Source: JBBRYK01 sp038237665
GTDB lineage: Bacteria > Actinomycetota > Thermoleophilia > Gaiellales > Gaiellaceae
Assembly: GCA_038237665.1 (NCBI GenBank)
Contig: JBBRYK010000013.1
Coordinates: forward strand, 1 to 50,563
DNA length: 50,563 nucleotides
Direction of reading: 5' to 3'
Each line of letters begins with the position of its first letter. Position 1 is the stretch's first letter. This document shows positions 8,884 through 17,228 of the stretch, piece after piece. The notes beneath the pieces are model-generated. The model was not told the origin of the DNA. It made no database searches and saw nothing but the letters and a program-made list of their open reading frames with translations. The position numbers and the translations under genes were made by a program.

Positions 8884-8887
8884 CTCC
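8884..8887 (-). promoter_or_regulatory. Ribosome binding site GGAG fixing the GT4 start at 8878
   Basis: On the minus strand this reads GGAG-TTTTG-ATG, a 5-base spacer. It decides between the ATG at 8878 and the upstream codons of the 531-codon open frame. Confidence 0.75.
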
Positions 8888-8888
8888 G

Positions 8889-9695
8889 TCAGACTCGACG
8901 AGCCAGGAAGCTGTACGGGCGACCCGGCGCCGAACGATCGATCTGACCGCGCGCGAGTCGCTCGAGCCACGGCATGAAGCGAACCAGTTCGGCCGCAGGA
9001 CCCAGACGACGATGTAGCCGAGCGCGTACGCAACGCGCCAACTCCTCGCGAGACCGCGCAAACGGAAAGGCATTGATGACGGTATCCCACGGCCCGTAGA
9101 CGGCCTCGACCTGCAGCCCCGCCGTCCGTAAAGCGGTCTCGTAGCCCCGCAACGTATAGGCGTATTCGCCGCCTGTAAGCAGGTGGACGGGATGTGAGGC
9201 CAGGAACTGGGCAAGCTGCTGCTCGTTGTCGACCACGTGCTCCCGACATGCCACGAGAAGGCCCCCGGGCTTCAAGACCCTCGCGCACTCCAAGACGAAC
9301 CGTGGCAAGTCGCGGGCGTGGTGAAGGACCTGGCGGGCATAAACGACATCAGCGCTCGCGTCCGCGAGAGGGATGGCCTCCCCGACGGCATCCAGCACCT
9401 CAACTGGCAGGCCTCGACAGAGGCTAGCGATTGCCCCCCGGCCAATCTCTCCACTGGGGTCTGGCTCGACCGCATAGACGAGGTGCGCCCCACTACGGGC
9501 AAACGCATAGCTAGCAATGCCGTTCCCGGCGCCGACGTCAACGATGACGGCGTCCTCCAACCGATCGGAGAGCAGACTGCGAACCTCGTCGAACTCGGCC
9601 GAACTCAAGAACCGCTCGGCAGATTCGGCCACGTCAGGGCCGAGATACGCGTCGCGGATCAGATCGCGCTGCGAAGGATCGTCGCGAAGGATCAT
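8889..9695 (-). CDS. Class I SAM-dependent methyltransferase (Methyltransf_11 type)
   Basis: A 268-residue methyltransferase. Motif I is 'VIVDVGAGNGIASYAFA', the acidic loop is 'VYAVEPDPSGE', and post-motif 'VLHHARDL' followed by 'RVLKPGGLLV' completes the Rossmann core. This subgroup usually methylates small molecules or sugar intermediates. The start is ATG 9695, preceded by GAGGAAG with a 5-base spacer; the frame is open further upstream but lacks coding character. The stop is 10 bases before the GT4 start, so the two are almost surely co-transcribed. Substrate unknown. Confidence 0.85.
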   Translation of the reverse strand: MILRDDPSQRDLIRDAYLGPDVAESAERFLSSAEFDEVRSLLSDRLEDAVIVDVGAGNGIASYAFARSGAHLVYAVEPDPSGEIGRGAIASLCRGLPVEVLDAVGEAIPLADASADVVYARQVLHHARDLPRFVLECARVLKPGGLLVACREHVVDNEQQLAQFLASHPVHLLTGGEYAYTLRGYETALRTAGLQVEAVYGPWDTVINAFPFARSREELARCVRARLHRRLGPAAELVRFMPWLERLARGQIDRSAPGRPYSFLARRV

Positions 9696-9700
9696 GATCG

Positions 9701-9707
9701 CTTCCTC
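9701..9707 (-). promoter_or_regulatory. Ribosome binding site GAGGAAG of the methyltransferase
   Basis: The minus strand reads GAGGAAG-CGATC-ATG. This strong site selects ATG 9695 over the longer open frame. Confidence 0.75.
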
Positions 9708-9732
9708 GGTACCAACGAGGGCTGAAGACTCC

Positions 9733-9746
9733 ACGCTGGTTAGCGT
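9733..9746. promoter_or_regulatory. Inverted repeat ACGCT-4-AGCGT in a divergent promoter region
   Basis: Perfect 5-base arms separated by GGTT lie in the 103-base gap between the methyltransferase and flippase genes. The position suits an operator, but the arms are short. I could not identify convincing -35/-10 hexamers. Confidence 0.2.
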
Positions 9747-9798
9747 AGAGGATATGGTCCCGAGCCCCCCGGCAACGGTTCGCTTGCACGTCTGACGA

Positions 9799-11391
9799 AT
9801 GGGCCGAGGTTCCTCAGACGGGGAAAGCTCCCCCGATCCGGCCGGACAGCCCGACGCGATAGCCGGCGGGGCGCCCGTAGAGCGCGCGCCCCGAGCAGCG
9901 CGCAACTCGCTGTTCGCGCTGCTCGCGTTCGTCTACCCCACGGTGCTAACGGTTGTCCTTACCCCGTTCATCGTTCACAGCCTGGGCACGGAGCGCTACG
10001 GGCTCTTCTCACTGGCGACGATCTTCGTCAGCGTCCTCGGCCTTCTCGACCTCGGGATGTCGCCGGCGATCGTCAAGTTCGTCTCGGACGCAGCGGCGCG
10101 CCGGGATTCCGACCGCGCGGTCGGAGAGATCGTCGGCGTCAGCCTTCTGTTCTATGCCGCGATCGGCGTCATGGGGTCGGCGGGCGCGGCGCTCGCAGCC
10201 TGGCTCTTCCTCGACGACCTGTTCAACGTCTCACCTCATCTCCGGTCGACTGCGACCTTCGCTTTCGCCATCGCCGGACTTGGCTTTCTCTTCACGATGC
10301 TGATGACCGCGTTCTCGGCTCTTCCACTCGCTTTGCAACGCTTCGACATACAGGCCCTGGTCCGATTCACCCTCTCTTCGTGCACCGCACTGCTGACAGT
10401 CTTGGTTTTGACTCTAGGCCTGGGTCTCCGCGGGCTGGTGATCGCCCTGGTGGTGGAACCGGTGCTTGGGCTCATTCTCTTCTTCCGGGTGGGAAAGCGC
10501 TTGTTCCCCGCGCTCCGGCCAGTCCCGCGCTGGGATCCAGACTTGATGCGACGATTAAGCGCCTTCAGCGGATACGCGTTTTTGGCGAACATCGCCGGCG
10601 TTGTCCTCTTCCAGTTCGACCGCGTCTTGCTGGGTGCGATCAGCGGCGTGGTTGCGGTGACCTTCTATGTGATTCCCGGTACCCTGGCCCAGCGACTTCA
10701 TGCCGCGGCGTCGGCGCTTACCGCCGTTGTCCTGCCCGCGTCGAGCGACCTTATGGCACGGGACGATTACGCGCGAGTCCGTGCCCTCTATATCCGCGCG
10801 ACTCGAATCGCCTTGCTCTTTCTCTTATCATTCGGTATTCCAGCTATCTGTTTTGCGCGCCCTATTCTTCGCTACTGGCTTGGAGCGGATTTCGCTCGCG
10901 AGGGAACCACCGTGCTCCAACTCCTGGTTGGCACGTATCTCCTCGCGGGACTGACGACGGTGCCCTATTACATAGTCCTTGGCGCAGGAAGGCCACGCAT
11001 CGCCGCCCTCTTCAGCGCCCTCACGGCTGGAACCAACCTCGTCCTCATCTCATTCTTGATCCCGCTCTATGGCATCGTCGGCGCCGCCGCCGGGTACTTG
11101 GGCAGCATGGTAGCGGTGCCTCCCTTCATCTGGTACGTAGAACGACGAGTGCTGACGCTACCAGGCTCGTTTTGGCCGCACCTCGGCGTTAGGCTCACCA
11201 TCCCGGTAGCAATCCAGGTTGGAGTTTGCCTTTTGCTTCTTCCACTTGCAACCAGCCTAGGACTAACGATCCTTCTTCTGGCCGGGACGATTCCACTCTT
11301 GGCAGGAGTCTGGTTCGGGCTCGGCTTCAGCGATAGAGGGGACAGGCAACTCCTTCTGCAGCTGGCGGGCATACGGCGCGCAAGGAAGTAG
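9799..11391 (+). CDS. Wzx-type oligosaccharide flippase (MOP superfamily)
   Basis: A 530-residue polytopic membrane protein that should flip undecaprenyl-linked repeat units across the cytoplasmic membrane. After a cytoplasmic tail of about 35 residues, 'NSLFALLAFVYPTVLTVVLTPFIV' begins the first helix. 'GTERYGLFSLA' and 'LDLGMSPAIVKFVSDA' follow; these are the most conserved Wzx segments. About twelve to fourteen hydrophobic segments follow. The start is ATG 9799, with no strong ribosome site. It is the only plus-strand gene between the left methyltransferase pair and the long minus-strand operon. A second, more divergent MOP protein is at 31760-32947. Confidence 0.9.
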   Translation: MGRGSSDGESSPDPAGQPDAIAGGAPVERAPRAARNSLFALLAFVYPTVLTVVLTPFIVHSLGTERYGLFSLATIFVSVLGLLDLGMSPAIVKFVSDAAARRDSDRAVGEIVGVSLLFYAAIGVMGSAGAALAAWLFLDDLFNVSPHLRSTATFAFAIAGLGFLFTMLMTAFSALPLALQRFDIQALVRFTLSSCTALLTVLVLTLGLGLRGLVIALVVEPVLGLILFFRVGKRLFPALRPVPRWDPDLMRRLSAFSGYAFLANIAGVVLFQFDRVLLGAISGVVAVTFYVIPGTLAQRLHAAASALTAVVLPASSDLMARDDYARVRALYIRATRIALLFLLSFGIPAICFARPILRYWLGADFAREGTTVLQLLVGTYLLAGLTTVPYYIVLGAGRPRIAALFSALTAGTNLVLISFLIPLYGIVGAAAGYLGSMVAVPPFIWYVERRVLTLPGSFWPHLGVRLTIPVAIQVGVCLLLLPLATSLGLTILLLAGTIPLLAGVWFGLGFSDRGDRQLLLQLAGIRRARK

Positions 11392-11463
11392 AGAAGCCGG
11401 GCGCATCTCAGCCAAAACTGCCGGGCACCGCAGCATGCCAGTGCTCCAAGCTCAGTCTAAGCC

Positions 11464-12432
11464 CTACTCTGTGATCGAGTAGTCCACGCTCGCCAGTTGT
11501 TCGCGAAGGGTGGCTACACGCGCGTCCCACGTCCCAATTTCGATCAGCCTGGCGTAGTTCTGTTCGACTAACGGCTGGAAGCCCGCGGGATCAGCAAGTA
11601 TGCGCTCCAGCTGACTCATCGGATCGCCCCAATCGACCGGGATAACGGGATCGTAGCTTCACATGTCGACGAGCTCGCTGGGAGCGCTCCCGAGAACGAT
11701 GCATTTCGAAGCCATTGGCTCGAAATACCGGTGTGTCGCTGTCTCCACGTCGCCGGACCGAAGACGATGGGTTTCCGAGGACGGAAAGCACACCGACACG
11801 CGGCTGTCCGCAAGACCAGCCACGAGGTCGTCTCGGCTTGGGAAGACAAGGTCGCCCTTTGCTCGCTCGAATAGATGCACGCGGCCTAGTTTTTCCAATG
11901 GTGAGCGAATCAGGTCATGAAATCGATCGTGCCTTCGGCCGAGCTCGAGAAGGTCAATTGCGCGTTCGATGAGCGACCGGCCGCTGCGATAGACCGCAGG
12001 GTCGGTCGCCTCCGGCAGCCAGATGCTCCCCATCGAAGGAAGCCTCTGCTCGAACTCCGTGGCCGAACCGGAGGCACTGAAGAATGCCAGGCGAACCCGG
12101 TGACGCGTGAGGAACGCCTCCCAGGCTGAGTACTCCGCCGGCCAGCAGTCGAAGCAGTACGGAAGCGTCTCGGCAAAGTACGTCGTCGGGAACAGCTTTA
12201 TCTCGACGAGCCCCATCAGAGGGCAAAAGTAGGCGCGGCGGCCCGACTGCCTGACGCTTCGCAGCAATCCCAGTTTCCTAGCCGCGCGAGCGACGATGCG
12301 CCGGCCGTCCGAACCTGGCCGCCGCACGGCCACCCCGGCCCTCCTGAAGGCCCGTTCCAGATCGAGCACGATCGCATTGGCGACGTGCCCCCGAGCGGCA
12401 GTGCCGAGCACGACGACACGCTTTCGGCTCAA
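11464..12432 (-). pseudogene. Glycosyltransferase (group 1 / CgeB-like), interrupted by an in-frame TGA
   Basis: The frame begins at TTG 12432, overlapping the upstream GT2 stop as TTGA, and runs 257 codons to TGA 11659-11661. The same frame stays open after the stop for 64 more codons to TAG 11464-11466. They read 'SYDPVIPVDW', 'PAGFQPLVEQNYARL' and 'TWDARVATLREQL', the expected C-terminal end of this glycosyltransferase group. Upstream of the stop, 'THRYFEPMASKCIVLG' is the donor-site motif, with its conserved Glu. Relatives commonly have Phe-Gly just before the Tyr-x-Pro segment, so the stop probably replaced those codons by substitution rather than an indel. Without the last 64 residues a GT-B donor domain is unlikely to fold fully. 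Last gene of the long operon. Confidence 0.8.
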
Positions 12433-13244
12433 CCGGAAATGCCCAACTTATCGCGGATAAGCCAGCGCAGGCTCACTGCTATCGGACGAAGTGGCGATTG
12501 GAGCACCCGCTCATGGAGTCGCTGGCGGGTATGCAGGTACAGCGATTTCGAGAGCAGCCGCCCGCCGTTTGACCGCGCCACGCGCCGAGCTTCTTGCCAG
12601 AAGCGATCAGCTTCCGCAACGGATTTGGAGGTCGAATGTCGTCTGAAGCACGCCCAGAACTCCGGCACGTGGTCGATGCGGCATCCTGCTCGTGCAATCC
12701 TGATCCAGAATTCGTAATCCATGGCATAGCGGTAGCTCGTATCGAGCATTCCGACGGAGTCGAGAACCGATCGTCGTATGAAAGTTGCCGGCTGCGGAAT
12801 AACGTTCCTTACGTTCAACGAGAAATCGAGGTCGAAGCCGGGTACTCGCATGGCCTCGAGCTCTTCGCCCAGCTCATCGATCTCGACGTAGTCGCCGTAG
12901 ACAAGATCGGCAGGTGCTCGCCGAAGATGTGCTGCTGCCTTCGAGACCGCACCGGGCAGATAGAGATCATCCGAGTTGAGCCAGCCGAGAATCTCACCCG
13001 AGGCTTGCTGGAAGCCCTTGTTGACGGCGTCGGCCTGCCCGCCGTCGGGCTCCGACACCCAGATCAGATGAGGGTAGTTCTCGAGGAGCTCGAGCGTGCC
13101 GTCCGTCGAGCCCCCGTCGACAACGATGTGCTCGATGCGCGGATAGTCCTGATCCAGAACACTCTTGATCGTCAGATCGAGATACTTCGCCTGGTTCAGC
13201 GAGGGCGTAACGACCGTGACCAAAGGAAGCGGGGGCTCGCTCAC
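12429..13244 (-). CDS. Glycosyltransferase family 2 (GT-A fold)
   Basis: A 271-residue inverting GT-A enzyme. It opens 'VTVVTPSLNQAKYLDLTI', has the nucleotide-binding 'VVDGGSTDGT' around residue 41-50, and the metal-binding site 'LNSDDLYLPGA' with Asp92/Asp93. 'YAMDYEFWIRIARAG' contains the catalytic-base region usual in this subgroup. No transmembrane segment is present, so it acts as a soluble or peripheral protein on the lipid-linked acceptor. GTG 13244 overlaps the stop of the Wzy-like gene (GTGA), and its own stop overlaps the next start, so translation is likely coupled on both sides. Confidence 0.92.
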   Translation of the reverse strand: MSEPPLPLVTVVTPSLNQAKYLDLTIKSVLDQDYPRIEHIVVDGGSTDGTLELLENYPHLIWVSEPDGGQADAVNKGFQQASGEILGWLNSDDLYLPGAVSKAAAHLRRAPADLVYGDYVEIDELGEELEAMRVPGFDLDFSLNVRNVIPQPATFIRRSVLDSVGMLDTSYRYAMDYEFWIRIARAGCRIDHVPEFWACFRRHSTSKSVAEADRFWQEARRVARSNGGRLLSKSLYLHTRQRLHERVLQSPLRPIAVSLRWLIRDKLGISG

Positions 13245-15025
13245 ACCGACCTCTCACGGATCGCGAATGTTTGCGCGATGACAAGCGCCGCGATGAGGTC
13301 GACCGGCGCCTCCTCCCAGATGTTCACCGCGAGCGCCGCGACCACGAGAAAGACGCCGATGAGCCGCGCGGCCAGCGCACGCGACGCATCTCCGGGAGCC
13401 GCTCGAAACGGCTTGAGGAGAACCGCGAGCCATGCGCCGCAGAGGAGAACACCGACCAACCCGTACTGAAAGAGCCAGGAAACGTAGAGATTGTCGACGA
13501 CCCCGGGCCTGACGGCGTCTCCGAGGAAGCGTTCGTAGACAGCCTGCGCTTTGGTCGAGGCAGGTGGAAGCCCCTCGACGTGGAGGTTCTCGATCTGCAG
13601 CGAAAGCAAGTAGGCGCGACCCGGGGCGGGGGCCGGCGTATAGCCCGCGTCGACGTAGACCCGGTCGCTTCCGGCAAGCGGAGGAACGTGAAGGGTGAAG
13701 GGGCGGTACTCCGTACCGACACGCGTCGCGTCCGTCGCGCGACCGTGCTGGCGGTGGAGGCGTACAGTCACGGGCCGGGGTTCGGGGTAGGCGCGCGCCT
13801 GTCCGACGATCGTCAGCGGCTCGGTGCGGCGACCCGCGTCGATCAGGATTCCGCCGGGGAACCCGATCTCGAACACCGGCGTGCCCCCGCGCGTGTACCT
13901 GAAGCGCCAGTCCTTCAAGCGGACACGCGACGTTCCGGACGCGACGTGGTAGTACGCGCCTCCGGCGGAGGCCGGCCCTGCCCCGAACGGGGTCAGCTCG
14001 TCGAGATATAGCCGCCACAACGCTAGCCGTCCTCGAGCCTGGGTCGAATGGAGAACGACACCGTCCCGGAGAGCGGCTCGAGCGGGATGCATGGTCGTCG
14101 ACGCGACCACCACGACGAGCACCACGGCCGCCGCGGCAGCTCCGAGCACCAGCGGACGGCGCACGGCCCGGAGCGCCACGGCTGCCGCGGCAGCGGCGAG
14201 AGCGAGGAACGCCGTCCGGTCGAAGCTCCAGAAGATCCCGAGAAACACGGCGGCAGGCACCCAACAGGTTGCAAGCGCCAGGCTCCGTTCAACGCGTCCA
14301 GCGAGAAGCAAGCCGACCCAGACGAGCAGCGCTATCGCCAGGACGTACGAGAACGCGGCGGGAGAGACGAGCGCGCCAAAGGCTCGAACCGTATCGCCGG
14401 GTCCCTGTTTGACCCGATCCGGATCGGCCAGCCCGAGCTCGTGCAGCCCAGCGATACCGCGGCGGCGCTCCCAGGCGGCCATCGTCACCTGGCTGCCCAC
14501 AACGACGCAAAGAGCAAAGAAGGTCCAGCGCCATACGCGCGCATCGGGCCGCAAGCGCGCGACGGCCCAACCGACGAAAACGGAGGCAAGCAGGACCTTC
14601 GCTCCCCAATACACCTCTCGCGCCGAAGACTCGAGGAGATACAGCGCGAACACCGCGGCGATCACGAGCGCTGTTCCAATCTCCACTCGCGTGGGTCGCT
14701 TCAGAAACAGGGTCCTGGCGACGAGGAGGGCCACGAACACCTCGTTCCAGTAGCTGGCGCGGCTCCCGACCAGGTCGATCCAGAAGCCGTTGAAGGTCCC
14801 CAGGACGATCGCCACGGCGATCCCGTGCCGAAGCGGGAGGAGCGCAGCCAGCGCACCGGTCGCGAGCACCACCCCGGCCAGCGCGGGCCTCGAGGCAGCT
14901 CCCTGCCGAGCGAGCAGGATCCCCAGTCCACCGAGCGCCAGAGCAGTCGACGGAAGGCCGATCGCTGCGACAACGGTCCCGCGCGACGCCGCGGCCCCCG
15001 AACCAAGACGCGCGCTAACGCTCAT
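13241..15025 (-). CDS. Wzy/WaaL-like O-antigen polymerase/ligase with a large extracytoplasmic insertion
   Basis: A 594-residue polytopic protein. About ten hydrophobic segments fill residues 18-310. Then 'LALWRLYLDEL' and 'FGAGPASAGGAY' (333-358), the usual O-antigen ligase motif region, are followed by about 150 soluble, beta-rich residues (about 360-508). The protein then returns to membrane helices at 'VDNLYVSWLFQYG' (510-522) and ends soon after 'NIWEEAP'. Similar architecture and motifs occur at 37145 and 46543. The family polymerises or ligates lipid-linked glycans outside the membrane. The beta-rich region may bind glycan; that is inference. Overlaps both neighbours by 4 bases (ATGA, GTGA). 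Confidence 0.8.
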   Translation of the reverse strand: MSVSARLGSGAAASRGTVVAAIGLPSTALALGGLGILLARQGAASRPALAGVVLATGALAALLPLRHGIAVAIVLGTFNGFWIDLVGSRASYWNEVFVALLVARTLFLKRPTRVEIGTALVIAAVFALYLLESSAREVYWGAKVLLASVFVGWAVARLRPDARVWRWTFFALCVVVGSQVTMAAWERRRGIAGLHELGLADPDRVKQGPGDTVRAFGALVSPAAFSYVLAIALLVWVGLLLAGRVERSLALATCWVPAAVFLGIFWSFDRTAFLALAAAAAAVALRAVRRPLVLGAAAAAVVLVVVVASTTMHPARAALRDGVVLHSTQARGRLALWRLYLDELTPFGAGPASAGGAYYHVASGTSRVRLKDWRFRYTRGGTPVFEIGFPGGILIDAGRRTEPLTIVGQARAYPEPRPVTVRLHRQHGRATDATRVGTEYRPFTLHVPPLAGSDRVYVDAGYTPAPAPGRAYLLSLQIENLHVEGLPPASTKAQAVYERFLGDAVRPGVVDNLYVSWLFQYGLVGVLLCGAWLAVLLKPFRAAPGDASRALAARLIGVFLVVAALAVNIWEEAPVDLIAALVIAQTFAIRERSV

Positions 15026-16122
15026 GCAAGAAGCTCGAGATAGGCCTCTACCGACCGCCGCAGGTCATACCGCTCTTCGCACCACCGACGAGCCTCGCTT
15101 CCGTGCTCGCGGCGTAGCGCGGGTCGGGACTGGTACCAGACCAGCGCCTCCGACAACGCTGCGACGTCGCCCGACTGCACAAGCCTTCCGGTTTCAGCGT
15201 CGCGAATGATCTCAGGCAGAGCGCCGTTTTCATAACTAACAACAGGAAGCCCACACGCCATTGCCTCGGCCGCGACCATCGAAAACGACTCTGTCACCGA
15301 GGTGATAGCGGCGACGTCGCATGAGTGCCAGAAGCAGGAGATCGGGTCGACCCAACCGTGAAACTGCACCTGTTGAGCAAGGCCGAGCGACTGCGCCTGC
15401 GCCTCGAGATTCGAACGTTCAGGGCCGTCCCCCGCGATGTGCAGCTCGATGCGGCCGTCGCGAGCGGATGCCACAGCCGTCAACAGGTGGTCGAGCTGTT
15501 TCACCCTCACGAGACGCCCTGCAGCCCCGACGCGAAGTACGCTTTCGCTTCCCGGCGAGCTCGCCGCGCGTGCGAGCGGTCTGAGCTCGGACAGGTCGAC
15601 GCCGTTGTAGATTCGGACGACGCTTCGTGCGTGAGGGTACCGAAGCAGCTCCGCGACGACGAAGTCTGACACGCCGACCTCCACGTCGATCGCCCACGTC
15701 CCGCTAGCCCGGTCCAGCCAGCGAATAAGCCGGCGGCCGGCGGGGAGCCGTGGCGCTTCCAGCACCTGGCCATGCTCAGTGGCGACGATCCGCCCTTCGA
15801 AACCGCCGAGCCGCAGTGCGGCGGCCAGATAACCGCCCGCGATGAGCCACGCTGCAGAAGCACCCCCGCTCGAGGCAGCCTTTCCGAGACTGCGAGCGTG
15901 AAGGAGGACGTCGCGGCCGCGTCGCAGATCGAGCGATCGGAACGGAATCCGTTCGTTATGGAGCCATTCACCGAGCCGTCCAGAGGACGTTACGAAGATG
16001 ACTTCTGCCTCGACCCCGAGGCGTCTCATCTCACGGGCCGCCTGGACTGCGAACCTCTCGGCTCCGCCGACGTCGCCGCTCCAGAGCACGATCGCTACGG
16101 CCGAAGCCGGGGTTGAGCTCAT
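15022..16122 (-). CDS. Glycosyltransferase family 4 (GT-B fold)
   Basis: A 366-residue GT4. The N-terminal domain begins 'VAIVLWSGDVGGAERFAV', the glycine-rich loop usual for this family. The donor domain starts near 'LRVGAAGRLVRVKQLDHLL', contains 'ELHIAGDGPERSNLE', and carries the E-x7-E motif in 'ESFSMVAAEAMACGLPVV'. It is a retaining enzyme expected at the cytoplasmic membrane face; sugar specificity cannot be read from sequence. ATG 16122 overlaps the stop of the preceding GT4 gene, and its own TGA overlaps the ATG of the Wzy-like gene. Confidence 0.92.
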   Translation of the reverse strand: MSSTPASAVAIVLWSGDVGGAERFAVQAAREMRRLGVEAEVIFVTSSGRLGEWLHNERIPFRSLDLRRGRDVLLHARSLGKAASSGGASAAWLIAGGYLAAALRLGGFEGRIVATEHGQVLEAPRLPAGRRLIRWLDRASGTWAIDVEVGVSDFVVAELLRYPHARSVVRIYNGVDLSELRPLARAASSPGSESVLRVGAAGRLVRVKQLDHLLTAVASARDGRIELHIAGDGPERSNLEAQAQSLGLAQQVQFHGWVDPISCFWHSCDVAAITSVTESFSMVAAEAMACGLPVVSYENGALPEIIRDAETGRLVQSGDVAALSEALVWYQSRPALRREHGSEARRWCEERYDLRRSVEAYLELLA

Positions 16123-17228
16123 CGGGGGGCGGCAGCGGGTGCCGTGGACTCTCCTGCTCGGGTGACGAGGGCGCGTAAGGCGTCGATGTACTCCGCCGCG
16201 ACGACGTCGGGGTCGAAGATCTTGATGCGCTCTCGATTGGCGGTTCCGAGGCGTTCGCGTAGCTCCGGATCATGGGCCAGCCGGCGCATGGCGCCCGTCA
16301 ACCCCTCCACGTCGCGGACGGCGACGAAGAGCGCGTGCTCCAGCTCGACCAGATGGTCCGCGGCACCGCGGATGCGGGTCGTCACGATCGGCAGCCCGTG
16401 ACTCATCGCCTCGGCGATGACGGTGGGGAACCCCTCACTCCACGACGGAAGCACAAAGACGTCGGCCGAGCCGTACGCCGAGGCCAGGTCGTCTCCGACG
16501 AGGTAATCCCGAAACGACACCGACTCTGTAAGCCCAAGCGTTGCGACCTCGCCCTCGAGCTGCGCCCGCGCCGGCCCCTCGCCGACGACCGTCAGCCGGC
16601 AGGGCGACTCCCGCCGGACGGAGGCAAATGCCTCGAGGAGCTCGATGACCCCCTTCTCGCGCATGAGCCTGCCGACGAAGAGGAACTCCACCGCGTGGCC
16701 TGCGCTGCGGGAAGGTTGCGCCACGCCCGCGGCCGGTACAAATGGGTTCCTCACCTCGTACAGGCGCAGCTCAGGGTCGAACTGACCCCACTTCTCGCGC
16801 TCCTCGCTCGAAAGGACCATCGCACCGTCGACCCGCCTGAGCAGGGCTCGTGTTAGTGCCTTGAACAAAGCTCCTCCGGGGCGGAGAAGCCGGTCGGGAT
16901 CGCTCCCCTGGAACTGAAGGGCGATAGTCTCTACCTGCCGGCGGACCCCGATGACCAGCGAAACGTCTCGCGCCAGTGTCGCCCAATCGTGCGCAGTCGT
17001 GATCACGAGCACGTCGAACGTCCCCGAGCTCAACCGCCTGCGGACGCGCGCGATGTCGCGGCTGCGGCTGAACAGCTTCTCCCCCGTACGCTCCCGGTCG
17101 CGGTGGCGACCCCACGCCTCGAGTACCACGGAGCACCCCGCCCGCCGCAGGGCGTCGACCAAGAGCGGCGCCATCTTGCCAACAGACCCGCGAACGTGCG
17201 CGCGAGGGGACAGTATCAGGATGCGCAT
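16119..17228 (-). CDS. Glycosyltransferase family 4 (GT-B fold)
   Basis: A 369-residue GT4 beginning 'MRILILSPRAHVRGSVGKMA', where the Gly-Ser-Val-Gly loop takes the place of the usual GGAE. Donor-domain marks are 'FLFVGRLMREKGVIELLEAF', 'LTVVGEGPARAQLEG' and the E-x7-E motif in 'EGFPTVIAEAMSHGLPIV'. The closing helix 'NRERIKIFDPDVVAAEY' is typical. ATG 17228 lies 1 base past the ancestral stop of the upstream amidotransferase (17230-17232). As now read, that damaged gene overruns this start by 13 bases. Confidence 0.92.
   Translation of the reverse strand: MRILILSPRAHVRGSVGKMAPLLVDALRRAGCSVVLEAWGRHRDRERTGEKLFSRSRDIARVRRRLSSGTFDVLVITTAHDWATLARDVSLVIGVRRQVETIALQFQGSDPDRLLRPGGALFKALTRALLRRVDGAMVLSSEEREKWGQFDPELRLYEVRNPFVPAAGVAQPSRSAGHAVEFLFVGRLMREKGVIELLEAFASVRRESPCRLTVVGEGPARAQLEGEVATLGLTESVSFRDYLVGDDLASAYGSADVFVLPSWSEGFPTVIAEAMSHGLPIVTTRIRGAADHLVELEHALFVAVRDVEGLTGAMRRLAHDPELRERLGTANRERIKIFDPDVVAAEYIDALRALVTRAGESTAPAAAPR

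Noticed and set aside
11659..11661. In-frame TGA as a selenocysteine codon
   Set aside because: The enzyme family has no redox selenocysteine, no SECIS-like hairpin is evident downstream, and TGA is used as an ordinary stop at many overlaps here.
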